Assembly (NCBI RefSeq): GCF_023522835.1
Contig: NZ_JALCZU010000012.1
Coordinates: forward strand, 1 to 64,000
Source: Oceanobacillus saliphilus
GTDB lineage: Bacteria; Bacillota; Bacilli; Bacillales; Amphibacillaceae
Length of the DNA: 64,000 nt
Reading direction: 5' to 3'
A program made the translations under genes and the position numbers. Below the pieces are notes generated by a model. That model worked only from the letters and a program-made list of their open reading frames with translations, was not told the DNA's origin and ran no database searches. Below, one piece after another: positions 54,781 through 63,382 of this stretch (position 1 is its first letter; each line of letters begins with the position of its first letter).

Positions 54781-55092
54781 TGCAATTATATAGCATGGCT
54801 TGGTACTAAGTCAAAATGTTTTTTGTGTAAAAAGTGTGGCAACGTACATAATGGAGTTGAGTATACCAATGTGCAGAGGGATTGTTTGCGCTTACAACAT
54901 CCGCGTTTAATTATCTCCCATCTAGCAATCAAAGCAGGTTTCTAGGAAACGAACATTGGAAGTTTTGTAGCTGATAACTATCGGTCATATTGGATTCATG
55001 AATGGGGGCGTTGTGCTTTCCAATATGGACTTGGTGTAAACAAGGCGTTTATTGAAGGAAGAATAATAGTTCTGCCATACCGGATTGGATAA
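54781..55092 (+). pseudogene. Interrupted Cys-rich ORF
   Basis: One frame reads protein-like from about 54781 to 55092 apart from a TAG at 54943-54945. Before the stop: KCFLCKKCGNVHNG (zinc-ribbon-like Cys pairs) and RDCLRLQHPRLIISHLAIKAGF. After it: ETNIGSFVADNYRSYWIHEW and ending VLPYRIG. No start codon or binding site remains. Not assigned to a family. It fills most of the 572-base gap between ltaS and the AraC gene. Confidence 0.4.
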
Positions 55093-55096
55093 ATAT

Positions 55097-55133
55097 AAAA
55101 GGTGAAGACAGTTACGATCAGTCTTCACCTTTT
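55097..55133 (+). terminator. Terminator after the interrupted ORF
   Basis: AAAAGGTGAAGAC (55097-55109) pairs perfectly with GTCTTCACCTTTT (55121-55133). Its presence supports a former gene upstream. A repeat A half-site (TTCAACAAAATTCGG) lies at 55248-55262. Confidence 0.85.
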
Positions 55134-55289
55134 ATATTGCAGAATGGAAGCAGGAGAACAGTCCCCATGCTTCTCAACTGTTTCTTAATTGGTAGCGTTG
55201 TTATGTTCCTGTTATAATGAAATAACATTTATTTTGTTAGGACATATTCAACAAAATTCGGATAAAAAGTTATTTGGGGGGAATTAAAA

Positions 55290-56495
55290 GTGCAATCAGA
55301 AGTCATTTCAGCTGCAATGAAAATTTTCCAAGTTACAAATTTGAATACATATATATTGAATGCGAACAACGAGCTTATCTATAATCATGAAATCATTGAC
55401 ATTCCTGAGTTTATGCCAGGATCAGGCCAAGAGGATCTTTTCTTGCTGCTCGAAAAGATGGAGCAGCGAAACCAACTCTATTCCTATATCAACGAATGGG
55501 GTCTACATTATTTTGCGTATGCTTTAACAGAACAAAACAACGATTTTACGGTTGTAATCGGACCTTATTTCGATGCAACTCCAAATTTGTATAGTCTGTC
55601 GAGGGAGTATGACCTCAACAGCATTGACAGCGAAAATCTTAGAGCTGTAAGTGAAAAAATACATGTATTGACGGTAGAACAAGCAACTAGTTTTGCAAGT
55701 GTGCTCCAGCAGTTTCAAATGATGATGAACAATGATGTGAATCCGCGAATCATTGAAACACGAAAAAATAAAAGCTCTGAAACGAAGAAAGTTGAATACG
55801 CTGCTCGAGATGAAGACATGGAACTTGTGAAATTACGGTATAAAATTGAGACGGATTTTATGTTTGCGGTTGGAGAAGGGGACAAAACAGAAGCATTAAA
55901 GCTAATCAATTCGAGAAATATGCTTTTTTCTTTCTCAGAACGTTTTCCAAACCAACCATTACGCAGACTGAAAAACCTGGCAATCATCATGAACACATTA
56001 TTGCGGACCGCTGCAAGAAACAGTAATGTACCTGCTATTATGATTCATCGCATTTCGGAAAAATATGCATATGAAATAGAAAACGCCAGCAAAATAGCAA
56101 CATTGAATCCGCTGCAAGATAAGATGATAGAAGCATATTGTAATCTGATTGCATCCAATTCACTGAGTGGTTACTCAACAATGACACAGCGGGTAATGGA
56201 GCACCTGTTAAGCTATTATGATAAGCAAATAGATAAGAATGAGCTAGCTGACCTCTGTAACACACATCCGAGTCATCTGTCCCGTAAATTTAAACAGGAA
56301 ACAGGTATGACCATTACGCTCTATCAGCAGATGGTAAGAATAAATAAATCAAAACATTTACTAAGAACAGAAGATTTATCGATTGAAGAGATTGCATGGA
56401 TTGTTGGCTATGAAGACTCATCCTATTTTGCCAGGGTTTTTAAAAAGGATACAGGGTATACACCTTCCCAATACAGGGAAGGTAGTATGGAATGA
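55290..56495 (+). CDS. AraC-family transcriptional regulator
   Basis: A 401-residue regulator. The C-terminal AraC double HTH spans about residues 300-398 (LADLCNTHPSHLSRKFKQETG and LSIEEIAWIVGYEDSSYFARVFKKDTGYTPSQYR). The N-terminal ~180 residues look like a PAS/sensor-like domain and the middle ~100 are helical. No membrane segment, so it senses a cytoplasmic signal. The GTG start at 55290 follows TTGGGGGGAATTAAAA. Target unknown. Confidence 0.88.
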   Translation: MQSEVISAAMKIFQVTNLNTYILNANNELIYNHEIIDIPEFMPGSGQEDLFLLLEKMEQRNQLYSYINEWGLHYFAYALTEQNNDFTVVIGPYFDATPNLYSLSREYDLNSIDSENLRAVSEKIHVLTVEQATSFASVLQQFQMMMNNDVNPRIIETRKNKSSETKKVEYAARDEDMELVKLRYKIETDFMFAVGEGDKTEALKLINSRNMLFSFSERFPNQPLRRLKNLAIIMNTLLRTAARNSNVPAIMIHRISEKYAYEIENASKIATLNPLQDKMIEAYCNLIASNSLSGYSTMTQRVMEHLLSYYDKQIDKNELADLCNTHPSHLSRKFKQETGMTITLYQQMVRINKSKHLLRTEDLSIEEIAWIVGYEDSSYFARVFKKDTGYTPSQYREGSME

Positions 56496-56589
56496 TGAAT
56501 GAAAGTGTTTACATTTTTATTATTAAATAGAACTTTTTATCATCATAAGATTAAAAATACAAAATGAGGATTTTTCTAATCTAACATTT

Positions 56590-56619
56590 TTCGACAAAAA
56601 CCGAGGAGTGACAGGCACC
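56590..56619 (-). repeat. Dispersed repeat A, copy 10 (not at a stop codon)
   Basis: TTCGACAAAAACCGAGGAG then TGACAGGCACC. It lies between two plus-strand genes in the opposite orientation, about 30 bases before the nrnB start. Confidence 0.75.
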
Positions 56620-56652
56620 ATTTTAATCCATACTAGTCGAGAGGTGATGAAA

Positions 56653-57852
56653 ATGTATAAGATACTGACACATAATGATTTGGATGGGGTTGGTTGTGGG
56701 ATTTTGGCAAAGCTTGCGTTTGGTAAAGAGGTGAGGGTTCGTTACAATTCCATTACCGGCTTAAATCGGGAAGTGGAATGGTTTTTGGAAAATGAAAATA
56801 AGGATACAACTTTGTTTGTTACCGATTTATCTGTTAATGAAGAAAATGAAAAGAAACTGGAAGCATTTTACCAGGATGGAGGGAAGGTTCAGTTTCTCGA
56901 CCATCATAAAACAGCACTTCATTACAATGAATATGAATGGGGTCATGTCGTTGTAGAGGATGATGAGGGGAAATTAACTTCCGCAACCTCGTTATTTTAT
57001 GAATATCTTTTGGAACATCAAAAGATTGATCCGACGGAGGCAATCGAAGAATTTGTAGAACTAGTCAGGCAGTATGATACATGGGAATGGGAAAAGAACG
57101 ACAATCAAAAAGCCAGACAGCTTAATGCTCTCTTTTTTCTTGTTTCTATCGAAGAATTTGAAGAAGTAATGCTCGAACGATTACAAAAAAATGATCCTTT
57201 CCAGTTTGATGACTTTGAAAAAAAGATACTGGATATGGAAGATGATAAAATGGAGCGCTATATTCGCCGGAAAAGAAGGCAGCTCGTTCAGACAAAAATC
57301 GGTGACCATTATGCTGGGATAGTTTATGCGGAGTCCTATCACTCTGAGCTTGGTAATGAACTTGGCAAAGAATACCCGCACCTGGATTATATTGTAATCT
57401 TAAATATTGGTGGAAAAAGAGCAGGGTTCCGGACAATCCACGATGATGTGGATGTATCTGACGTTGCCGGCCGTTTTTCCGGTGGCGGACATGCGAAAGC
57501 TTCTGGATGCTCATTGACCGATGAAGCATATAAGCTTTTTGTAGCCGATACATTTCATCTGGACCCACTGACAGAAGACGCAAAAAGAAATCGATATAAT
57601 CTTAAAGAATCCTCATTCGGTTCGATGTATAAAAACAGAGCAGATAAACTTTTTCTGTTATATCCACTGAATGAGGATAAAGATAAGTGGGTAATTGAAC
57701 AAAATGGAACGAAAATCAATCAGACATTTGAAAGCTTTCAAGAAGCAGAAAAATTCTTAAAAAGAAATTACGAGGCCTGGCTTGTGAGGGATAACATATT
57801 CGTGAATTATTTGATGGAAACGTTAGGCAGTATCACTGAAAAAGGTAATTAA
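56653..57852 (+). CDS. nrnB: Oligoribonuclease / c-di-NMP-linked DHH phosphodiesterase NrnB
   Basis: A 399-residue DHH/DHHA1 phosphoesterase. Metal motifs: HNDLDGVGC (His7, Asp9, Asp11), TDLS (Asp58) and DHH (83-85). The C-terminal DHHA1 has RFSGGGHAKASGC. Length and sequence fit NrnB (YngD) of B. subtilis, a nanoRNase acting 3' to 5' on short RNAs. The start is ATG 56653, with GAGGTG 6 bases upstream; 56608 and 56647 are less well placed. Confidence 0.88.
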   Translation: MYKILTHNDLDGVGCGILAKLAFGKEVRVRYNSITGLNREVEWFLENENKDTTLFVTDLSVNEENEKKLEAFYQDGGKVQFLDHHKTALHYNEYEWGHVVVEDDEGKLTSATSLFYEYLLEHQKIDPTEAIEEFVELVRQYDTWEWEKNDNQKARQLNALFFLVSIEEFEEVMLERLQKNDPFQFDDFEKKILDMEDDKMERYIRRKRRQLVQTKIGDHYAGIVYAESYHSELGNELGKEYPHLDYIVILNIGGKRAGFRTIHDDVDVSDVAGRFSGGGHAKASGCSLTDEAYKLFVADTFHLDPLTEDAKRNRYNLKESSFGSMYKNRADKLFLLYPLNEDKDKWVIEQNGTKINQTFESFQEAEKFLKRNYEAWLVRDNIFVNYLMETLGSITEKGN

Positions 57853-57870
57853 CAAGCGTGTAAAAGTCAC

Positions 57871-57903
57871 AAAAGACTTCCAACAATTGGAAGTCTTTTA
57901 ATT
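57871..57903 (+). terminator. nrnB terminator
   Basis: AAAAGACTTCCA pairs with TGGAAGTCTTTT around a 6-base loop. Confidence 0.9.
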
Positions 57904-57985
57904 TGGAAATAAACACTTATTGGACGTACTCAGTCAGGTTGACATTTGAATAGGCTACAAGGTGAACAATTTTTAGGAGGTTATT

Positions 57986-58234
57986 ATGTTGTCTAATCAT
58001 GAGAATAATTCTGTAGAACCATTTGCGCATCAAAGTGAATCGGAGTATACGGACCAATCAGACTTTCCGGCTGAAAGGCAATTCCAACAAGCTTATTTTG
58101 ATCCGGCCTTTTATCCGTATCCAAGACCTAGGCCGAGACCAAGACCGTTCTATCCATTTTTTCCACCTTTTTATTTTCCATTTTATTATTATCCTTATCC
58201 ATATTTTCCTTATCCGTATTACCCAGGTTATTGA
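57986..58234 (+). CDS. Pro/Tyr/Phe-rich small protein, possible spore-coat component
   Basis: An 82-residue protein: a polar N-terminal half (to about residue 40), then a tail made almost wholly of Pro, Tyr, Phe and Arg (YPYPRPRPRPRPFYPF, then FPFYYYPYPYFPYPYYPGY). The ATG follows TTTAGGAGGTTATT. Such tails occur in coat or surface proteins that cross-link through Tyr; that role is only inferred. A terminator follows, so it is its own unit. Confidence 0.65.
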   Translation: MLSNHENNSVEPFAHQSESEYTDQSDFPAERQFQQAYFDPAFYPYPRPRPRPRPFYPFFPPFYFPFYYYPYPYFPYPYYPGY

Positions 58235-58307
58235 TCCGGTGAAGAATCTATCCGTTTTTTCTGTCGTAAGGAAGTGCATGCCTACGCAAATAGTAAACAC
58301 AGCAAAT

Positions 58308-58346
58308 ATAACCCCACCTATGGAATTTTTCATAGGTGGGGATTAT
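58308..58346 (+). terminator. Terminator of the Pro/Tyr-rich gene
   Basis: ATAACCCCACCTATG (58308-58322) pairs with CATAGGTGGGGATTAT (58331-58346) with a one-base bulge. Confidence 0.85.
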
Positions 58347-58381
58347 TTATAATAAGCGTATGCGGGAGGGGGAGAACGTGG

Positions 58382-58630
58382 ATGATGGCTACAATAGATA
58401 CCCTCATACAGGAAGATTTTGAAGCGTACAATGAAAAAATAAAACTTTCAGAACTTGAAAAACCCTCTCTAGAATACACAAAACACGATTAACTATTTAA
58501 GGAACTTATTCATAACTATTTTGAAGAATTTCTAGAAACTTTTTTCCCAGAGGTTCAGAACAGTATCGATTTCAGTTCTGTCAAGCCATTGTAGGAAGAA
58601 GTATTTACAGGAATAAAAACGGATTTGTAA
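58382..58630 (+). pseudogene. Rpn/PD-(D/E)XK recombination-promoting nuclease remnant
   Basis: The frame starts MMATIDTLIQEDFEAYN and runs to YTKHD, then TAA (58490-58492), continues LFKELIHNYFEEFLETFFPE and IDFSSVKPL, then TAG (58592-58594), EEVFTGIKTDL and stop. HD-LFKELI-FFEEFL-FFP-IDFSSVKPL-EEVF is the well-known N-terminal signature of Rpn (YhgA-like, transposase_31) nucleases. Two in-frame stops and loss of the catalytic half make it a dead copy. Confidence 0.85.
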
Positions 58631-58655
58631 TCCTGCATCAGCGCCCCTAGTATTC

Positions 58656-58683
58656 AAGGGCTGCCTATTGATAGACAGCCCTT
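58656..58683. terminator. Bidirectional hairpin at the 3' end of the alcohol dehydrogenase gene
   Basis: AAGGGCTGCCTAT pairs with ATAGACAGCCCTT around two bases, with one mismatch; it lies 7 bases beyond the minus-strand stop. Confidence 0.75.
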
Positions 58684-58690
58684 TGGAAAC

Positions 58691-59725
58691 TTAGCTATAA
58701 TCCGTAACTACAAACGTTCCTGTCGTTTTAAAGTTACTCATGTCTTCAAAAATTCCTTCCACCTCGGACAGTTTAATGTTTCGTGTTACCATTTTTCCGG
58801 GTTGCAATTTATCCTGTGCCACTTGTTCCAAAAGGGAACTAAATCGATATGCTGGAATTCCAAGAGTGGTGATAAATGATTTTTCATTTAAAACCATATC
58901 ATCTACAGGGATGGATATAAAACCAGCCTCTTTTTTCGATGTTACGCCAACTTGTAGATGACGGCCGCCTTTTTTCAAACTGTTGATTCCGTTTAGACAT
59001 GTTTCCGTAATTCCCAGTGCGTCAACGGAAACATCTGCCCCGCCTTTTGTTAGCTCTTTTACTGCTTCTACTGGGTCATTGTTCATACTGTTGATTGTGT
59101 AATCTGCCCCAAGTTTTTTTGCGAGTTCAATATTGGAGTCATTGATATCGACGCCAATGACATTTGCCCCCATGGAGGAAGCAATATGAATTGCAGATAG
59201 TCCAATACCGCCACAACCATAAACGACAACATTTTCTCCAGGAAGCACATGTACACGATCTACAACACCGTGATAGGCAGTCATGAATCGACAGCCTAGT
59301 GCAGCAGCATCTGAGAAACTGAGATTCTCTGGTAAATGAATGGCATTTCTATCTCCTTTTGGTACAGCAACATATTCACCATATCCGCCTTGGTAAGCAG
59401 TTCCCGGTACGATGAAGGAATCACAAAGGTGAGTGTTACCGGCAATACAATGTGGACATGTTCCATCACTACCGGAAAAAGGAATAATGACACGATCGCC
59501 TCGTTTGAAATTCTTAACGTTATGACCAACTTCTTCAACAACTCCACAGAACTCATGACCAATAATTGGCTGGACAATACCATGGTCTCCTACCCATACA
59601 TGCCAATCACTTCTGCAAACGCCATTTGCCATTGTTTTAATTAAAATGCCATCATGATCTATTTCAGGTGCTGGAACATCCTTCACTACTGCTTTTTGAA
59701 CATCTTCTAATACGAGCGCTTTCAT
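58691..59725 (-). CDS. Zinc-dependent alcohol dehydrogenase (MDR family)
   Basis: A 344-residue medium-chain dehydrogenase. Catalytic-zinc ligands: Cys37 (GVCRSDWH) and the His/Glu of GHEFCG. Structural zinc lobe: GSDGTCPHCIAGNTHLC, which has three Cys, with Ser/Asp where the first Cys usually lies. NAD motif: YGCGGIGLSAIHIAS, with Asp in VDINDSN favouring NAD. Substrate unknown. A cre-like site and a divergent LuxR/GAF regulator gene lie upstream. Confidence 0.88.
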   Translation of the reverse strand: MKALVLEDVQKAVVKDVPAPEIDHDGILIKTMANGVCRSDWHVWVGDHGIVQPIIGHEFCGVVEEVGHNVKNFKRGDRVIIPFSGSDGTCPHCIAGNTHLCDSFIVPGTAYQGGYGEYVAVPKGDRNAIHLPENLSFSDAAALGCRFMTAYHGVVDRVHVLPGENVVVYGCGGIGLSAIHIASSMGANVIGVDINDSNIELAKKLGADYTINSMNNDPVEAVKELTKGGADVSVDALGITETCLNGINSLKKGGRHLQVGVTSKKEAGFISIPVDDMVLNEKSFITTLGIPAYRFSSLLEQVAQDKLQPGKMVTRNIKLSEVEGIFEDMSNFKTTGTFVVTDYS

Positions 59726-59771
59726 AAAATCTCTCCCTGTCTATTTTTATTTGAGTTGGTATGAACGATTC

Positions 59772-59785
59772 AGGTAACGCTTTCA
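59772..59785 (-). promoter_or_regulatory. cre-like site between adh and the LuxR/GAF regulator
   Basis: The complement reads TGAAAGCGTTACCT, matching the CcpA consensus TGWAANCGNTNWCA except at the last two positions; it lies about 47 bases before the dehydrogenase start. Confidence 0.5.
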
Positions 59786-59866
59786 TAATTTAATGGTATA
59801 ATATTCCCTGAAGTTAGTATATTACCAAAATTGTATAGTTCATCTACCCTAAAAGGAGTTGGTATC

Positions 59867-60562
59867 ATGATAGAAACGTCTACCTTTTTAGAGAAATTAA
59901 GTGAAATAGAGAATATAGATTCTCATGAGAAACAAATCATCGCAGTACTTGAGACATACATCGATCTATTTCCTGTACTGGATGCCTCTCTTTGCCGGTA
60001 CTCTCCAATTGGATACCTGGGGGAAGGGATTATTTCCATGCAACAACATGAAATCAAGTATATTCATGATTTGAGATATGATGTCAGGACGTTGCCTACG
60101 ATTATGGCAGCTATCAATCAAAAGCAAGCAAAGTTTTATCGAGACCGTGAACTTTTTGAGAAAACGAGCAGTAACTATGTCATTGATTCAAAAATAACTT
60201 CTTTTCTCATAACCCCGATTTTGAGTGGGCCATCAGTCATAGGTTTTATTTACAGTGAAAGGTTTGAAAAAGATGTAGAATTTAACGAGGAATTATTAAG
60301 TTGCCTAACCGAATTCAGTAAGCAGGTTGGGTTGGTTCTGCAAGCCTCTACTTATAACAAGGATGATAAACTATTGAGTAATCGAGAATTTGAAGTAATG
60401 AAGAAAATTTCCTTAGGTCAGACTACAAAAGAAATTGCCTATTCCCTGGGTATCAGTGAACTGACTGTCAAACAGTATGTCAAATTGGCAATAAAAAAGC
60501 TGGATGCATCGAATCGTGTTCACGCTGTAGCTGAATTGTTCAGGAAGGGAATATTGTCTTGA
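59867..60562 (+). CDS. GAF-like / LuxR-type transcriptional regulator
   Basis: A 231-residue regulator: an N-terminal ~160-residue GAF-like sensor (ASLCRYSPIGYLGEGII, FLITPILSGPSVIGFIYSERFEKDV) and a C-terminal LuxR HTH (LSNREFEVMKKISLGQTTKEIAYSLGISELTVKQYVKLAIKKLDASNRVHAVAELF). The ATG at 59867 follows AAAAGGAGTTGGTATC. It is divergent from the alcohol dehydrogenase, its probable target. Confidence 0.87.
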   Translation: MIETSTFLEKLSEIENIDSHEKQIIAVLETYIDLFPVLDASLCRYSPIGYLGEGIISMQQHEIKYIHDLRYDVRTLPTIMAAINQKQAKFYRDRELFEKTSSNYVIDSKITSFLITPILSGPSVIGFIYSERFEKDVEFNEELLSCLTEFSKQVGLVLQASTYNKDDKLLSNREFEVMKKISLGQTTKEIAYSLGISELTVKQYVKLAIKKLDASNRVHAVAELFRKGILS

Positions 60563-60585
60563 CTATAAGCGGGTATCGTTTATAA

Positions 60586-60610
60586 TTTGACAAAATTCGG
60601 GAAGTGAAAG
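60586..60610 (-). repeat. Dispersed repeat A, copy 11 (degenerate)
   Basis: TTGACAAAATTCGGG then AAGTGAAAG; the GGCAC end is lost. It lies 25 bases after the regulator stop. Confidence 0.5.
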
Positions 60611-60676
60611 TAATCTATAATGACAAATACGGTATGATGGATATAATATATACATCTTTTTAGGGGGGGCTTATCA

Positions 60677-61600
60677 ATGAGTATGAAACGAATGAAGTTA
60701 GGGACGAGCGATTTAAAAGTTCCTCAAATTGCATTGGGCTGTATGAGTATGAATAAACTTTCTAAACCGGAAGCTGCAAAGGTGATAGAGAATGCACTGG
60801 AGCATGGAATTGATTTCTTTGATCATGCAGATATTTATGGTAGCGGAGATTCCGAATCCATTTTCGCTGAAGCTATTGAGATGTCACCGTCTGTTCGTGA
60901 AAAGATTACGATCCAGACAAAGACAGGCATTCGTGATGGCTATTATGATTTTTCCAAAGAACATATTTTGAAATCGGCTGATGAAAGCCTCAAGCGTCTC
61001 AAGACAGACTACTTGGATGTATTTCTGCTGCATCGGCCGGATGCACTCGTAGAACCGGAAGAAGTAGCGGAAGCCTTTACGACACTATTCGAGAGTGGAA
61101 AAGTACGTCATTTCGGTGTGAGCAACCATAATCCGATGCAAATAGAGCTACTGAAAAAGTATTTAAATCAGGAGCTGGTGGTAAACCAACTACAGTTGAG
61201 TGTTACAAACACAAATATGATGAGACAAGGACTCTATGTAAATACGCCATTTGATTATGCGTTGAACCGCGATGGGAGTATACTTGATTACAGTCGCTTG
61301 AATGATATGACCATTCAGGCTTGGTCACCGTTTCGATACGGTTATTTTGAGGGATTTTTCATCAATCATGAGGACTTTAAAGAACTGAACATCAAGCTTC
61401 AGGAAATCGGTGAAAAATACGGTGTAACGAAATCTGCGGTTGCTGTAGCATGGATTCTTCGTCATCCGGCAAAAATCCAAACGATTGTCGGTACGATGAC
61501 ACCTGAAAGACTGACGAACATAGCCAAAGCTTCGACCGTCGAACTGACAAGGGAAGAATGGTACGAAATCTATCGTTCGGCGGGGAATCAAGTGCTGTAA
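60677..61600 (+). CDS. Aldo/keto reductase (YdhF-like)
   Basis: A 307-residue AKR with the catalytic tetrad Asp49, Tyr54 (FFDHADIYG), Lys of IQTKTGI and His of FLLHRPD. NADPH-site residues lie toward the C-terminus (IVGTMTPERLTNIAKAS). The sequence is close in layout to B. subtilis YdhF. Reduces unknown aldehydes or ketones. The ATG follows TAGGGGGGGCTTATCA. A terminator follows at 61611. Confidence 0.88.
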   Translation: MSMKRMKLGTSDLKVPQIALGCMSMNKLSKPEAAKVIENALEHGIDFFDHADIYGSGDSESIFAEAIEMSPSVREKITIQTKTGIRDGYYDFSKEHILKSADESLKRLKTDYLDVFLLHRPDALVEPEEVAEAFTTLFESGKVRHFGVSNHNPMQIELLKKYLNQELVVNQLQLSVTNTNMMRQGLYVNTPFDYALNRDGSILDYSRLNDMTIQAWSPFRYGYFEGFFINHEDFKELNIKLQEIGEKYGVTKSAVAVAWILRHPAKIQTIVGTMTPERLTNIAKASTVELTREEWYEIYRSAGNQVL

Positions 61601-61610
61601 AGTGAAACCC

Positions 61611-61643
61611 AAAACATGTATCTTTTCAAGGTACATGTTTTTT
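61611..61643 (+). terminator. Terminator after the aldo/keto reductase
   Basis: AAAACATGTA (61611-61620) pairs with TACATGTTTT (61632-61641), and T follows. Confidence 0.8.
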
Positions 61644-61760
61644 CATAAAGATTTAATTTTGTCCGATTATTACCGTATACTTGTGATAAAATAAAATTAC
61701 AGAATAGTAAATCAATGTTTGAACTATAATGCTAAATTGATAAAATAGGGGGGAATAGTA

Positions 61761-62090
61761 TTGGTAACGATAGAAGATTTTATGAAGCTGGATATTCGGA
61801 TTGGAACGGTGACGAAGGCCGAACCATTTCCCGAGGCGAGGAAACCTGCAATAAAATTAGAGATTGATTTTGGTGAAATGGGCATAAAAAACTCATCCGC
61901 GCAAATTACCAAAAGATATGAACCAGTAAAACTTATAGGCCGTCAAGTTGCTGCAGTGGTAAATTTCCCCCCGAGGCGTATTGCAGGGTTTAAATCTGAA
62001 GTATTGGTGATTGGGGGAGTTCCGGAAGAAGGGGATGTTGTTCTTTTGAAACCGGATGAACTTGTTGAAAATGGTACAAAAATTCTTTAG
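61761..62090 (+). CDS. csaA: CsaA tRNA-binding-domain chaperone
   Basis: A 109-residue protein consisting of one EMAP/tRNA-binding OB-fold domain: [44 protein letters not shown] and [20 protein letters not shown]. CsaA acts as a dimer with chaperone and tRNA-binding activity and is linked to protein secretion. The TTG start at 61761 follows AGGGGGGAATAGTA. Confidence 0.93.
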   Translation: MVTIEDFMKLDIRIGTVTKAEPFPEARKPAIKLEIDFGEMGIKNSSAQITKRYEPVKLIGRQVAAVVNFPPRRIAGFKSEVLVIGGVPEEGDVVLLKPDELVENGTKIL

Positions 62091-62197
62091 GACGTTTGAC
62101 TATGTTGGCAAGTAAGAAAGTACAAACTTTCTTACTTGCATAAGTGCAACTAGGCATACGCCATGTTTACTAAAAGGGAGTTACAGGTTTTTTTACT

Positions 62198-62536
62198 CTA
62201 TTCCTGTTCATCTTCTGGAAGAGCTTTAATCGTCGATGCTAGTTCAGAAATAATGAGTTTGCTTCCGATAATCGGTGATTCCTTTTCCTGATCAGGTTTA
62301 CTGCCTTGGTGGGCCTCTCTGAAATGGTCACTGTTTCTCCAGGATGTGAAGTTTTCAAGATTTTCCCAGTACATATTAACATTCAGTTCATCGTATTCTT
62401 CGATATTTTGTGTCACTAGAACTTCCACTTTATGAAAACCTTCCATTTTCTGAAGTAGACCTGGTTTGGTGAATGCAGGTGCCATTTTTGCTGCCATACC
62501 TTTTTTCGTCTTGATTCTATTCGTAACAATAAACAT
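62198..62536 (-). CDS. IsdG/HmoA-type heme-degrading monooxygenase
   Basis: A 112-residue antibiotic-biosynthesis-monooxygenase-fold protein. The three residues needed for IsdG-type heme oxygenation are present at equivalent positions: Asn6, Trp66 and His76 (TSWRNSDHFREAHQG). It likely releases iron from heme in the cytoplasm. The ATG follows GGGAGGATATTGAT. Stands alone. Confidence 0.85.
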   Translation of the reverse strand: MFIVTNRIKTKKGMAAKMAPAFTKPGLLQKMEGFHKVEVLVTQNIEEYDELNVNMYWENLENFTSWRNSDHFREAHQGSKPDQEKESPIIGSKLIISELASTIKALPEDEQE

Positions 62537-62682
62537 ATCAATATCCTCCCTTAGTTGAAGATACTATTAGTATACTGGAATGAGTTTTATAATCCTAGTT
62601 ATGCACTTCCAATAAAATGCATGTCTTGCCAGTAAGTACCGTCACTTTTTTAGGAAGTCATGGCCAGGAGATATAAAAATAA

Positions 62683-62715
62683 GCGCATAGGCACCCAAAC
62701 ACCTGTCCTGTGCGC
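62683..62715. other. Imperfect hairpin in intergenic gap
   Basis: GCGCATAGG (62683-62691) pairs with CCTGTGCGC (62707-62715) with one G-T pair. No T-run follows. This is the only feature seen in the 298-base gap 62537-62834 apart from a good binding site at its end. Confidence 0.4.
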
Positions 62716-62834
62716 GAAAATGTACTTCCTTTTTGATAAAATAAAAATACTGAAAATTTGCTTAATCAATGTTTATTTTTAGAGAGATAAGTATAGTCGA
62801 ATAAAGAAAGGCAAATTCTAGAGGAGGGATCCAA

Positions 62835-63278
62835 ATGTATTTAAAGAAAAAGAATATGTTTTATGTTGATTTATCAGAACTGCCCCAGTGGAAAAGTTTT
62901 GATGTGGTTACAAATACACCATTCGAGGAGGTTGGAGTGGAGCGGTTGTATGGGGTGGAGGATCATATTCTTGATTACAGGTTAATTGAAATGCTCGACC
63001 TTGGCGTAGTAAAAGATCATTATAATGATACGTGCTATATTTATAATCCAACTGCGGGTAATTTCTTTAATGAAACAATGAAGCTTGGAATCTATTACCA
63101 GATTACCCATCCAGAATATGATGATAAGGAGTTGGATCGTTGGATATTCGGAAATGAAGATGGCGTCGAATACATACTGAATCTTTTTCCACAAGATGGA
63201 CCATGCATTTTAAGCCTGTTAAATGATACTTTCAAAAGTAAGAAAGGGAAAGTGCTGAAATTCAGAGCGCGCTCGTGA
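62835..63278 (+). CDS. Uncharacterised protein
   Basis: A 147-residue acidic protein, not recognised. Tyr- and Asp-rich, no membrane segment, no signal peptide; sequence includes LYGVEDHILDYRLIEMLDLG and ITHPEYDDKELDRWIFGNEDG, ending with a basic KSKKGKVLKFRARS. The ATG follows GAGGAGGGATCCAA, a strong site, so it is probably expressed. Confidence 0.7.
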   Translation: MYLKKKNMFYVDLSELPQWKSFDVVTNTPFEEVGVERLYGVEDHILDYRLIEMLDLGVVKDHYNDTCYIYNPTAGNFFNETMKLGIYYQITHPEYDDKELDRWIFGNEDGVEYILNLFPQDGPCILSLLNDTFKSKKGKVLKFRARS

Positions 63279-63337
63279 ATGCATGAATCATACATAGAGA
63301 ATAAGATGTAAGTCTGCCTGGAGGACATCCTCAACTA

Positions 63338-63374
63338 TTTCGAACTAATTCGGGTGGTGCCTGGTGCGCGTGAC
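63338..63374 (-). repeat. Dispersed repeat A, copy 12 (degenerate)
   Basis: On the minus strand CAGGCACC-ACCCGAATTAGTTCGAAA, within 10-45 bases of the stop of the SRPBCC gene. Confidence 0.45.
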
Positions 63375-63382
63375 TACAAGTG

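Noticed and set aside
54943-54945. TAG read through as pyrrolysine in the Cys-rich ORF
   Set aside because: No pyl genes are seen and the ORF has no start codon; simple gene decay is the better explanation.
14705-63374. CRISPR array
   Set aside because: The repeats are scattered singly over 49 kb without regular spacers and no cas genes are present.
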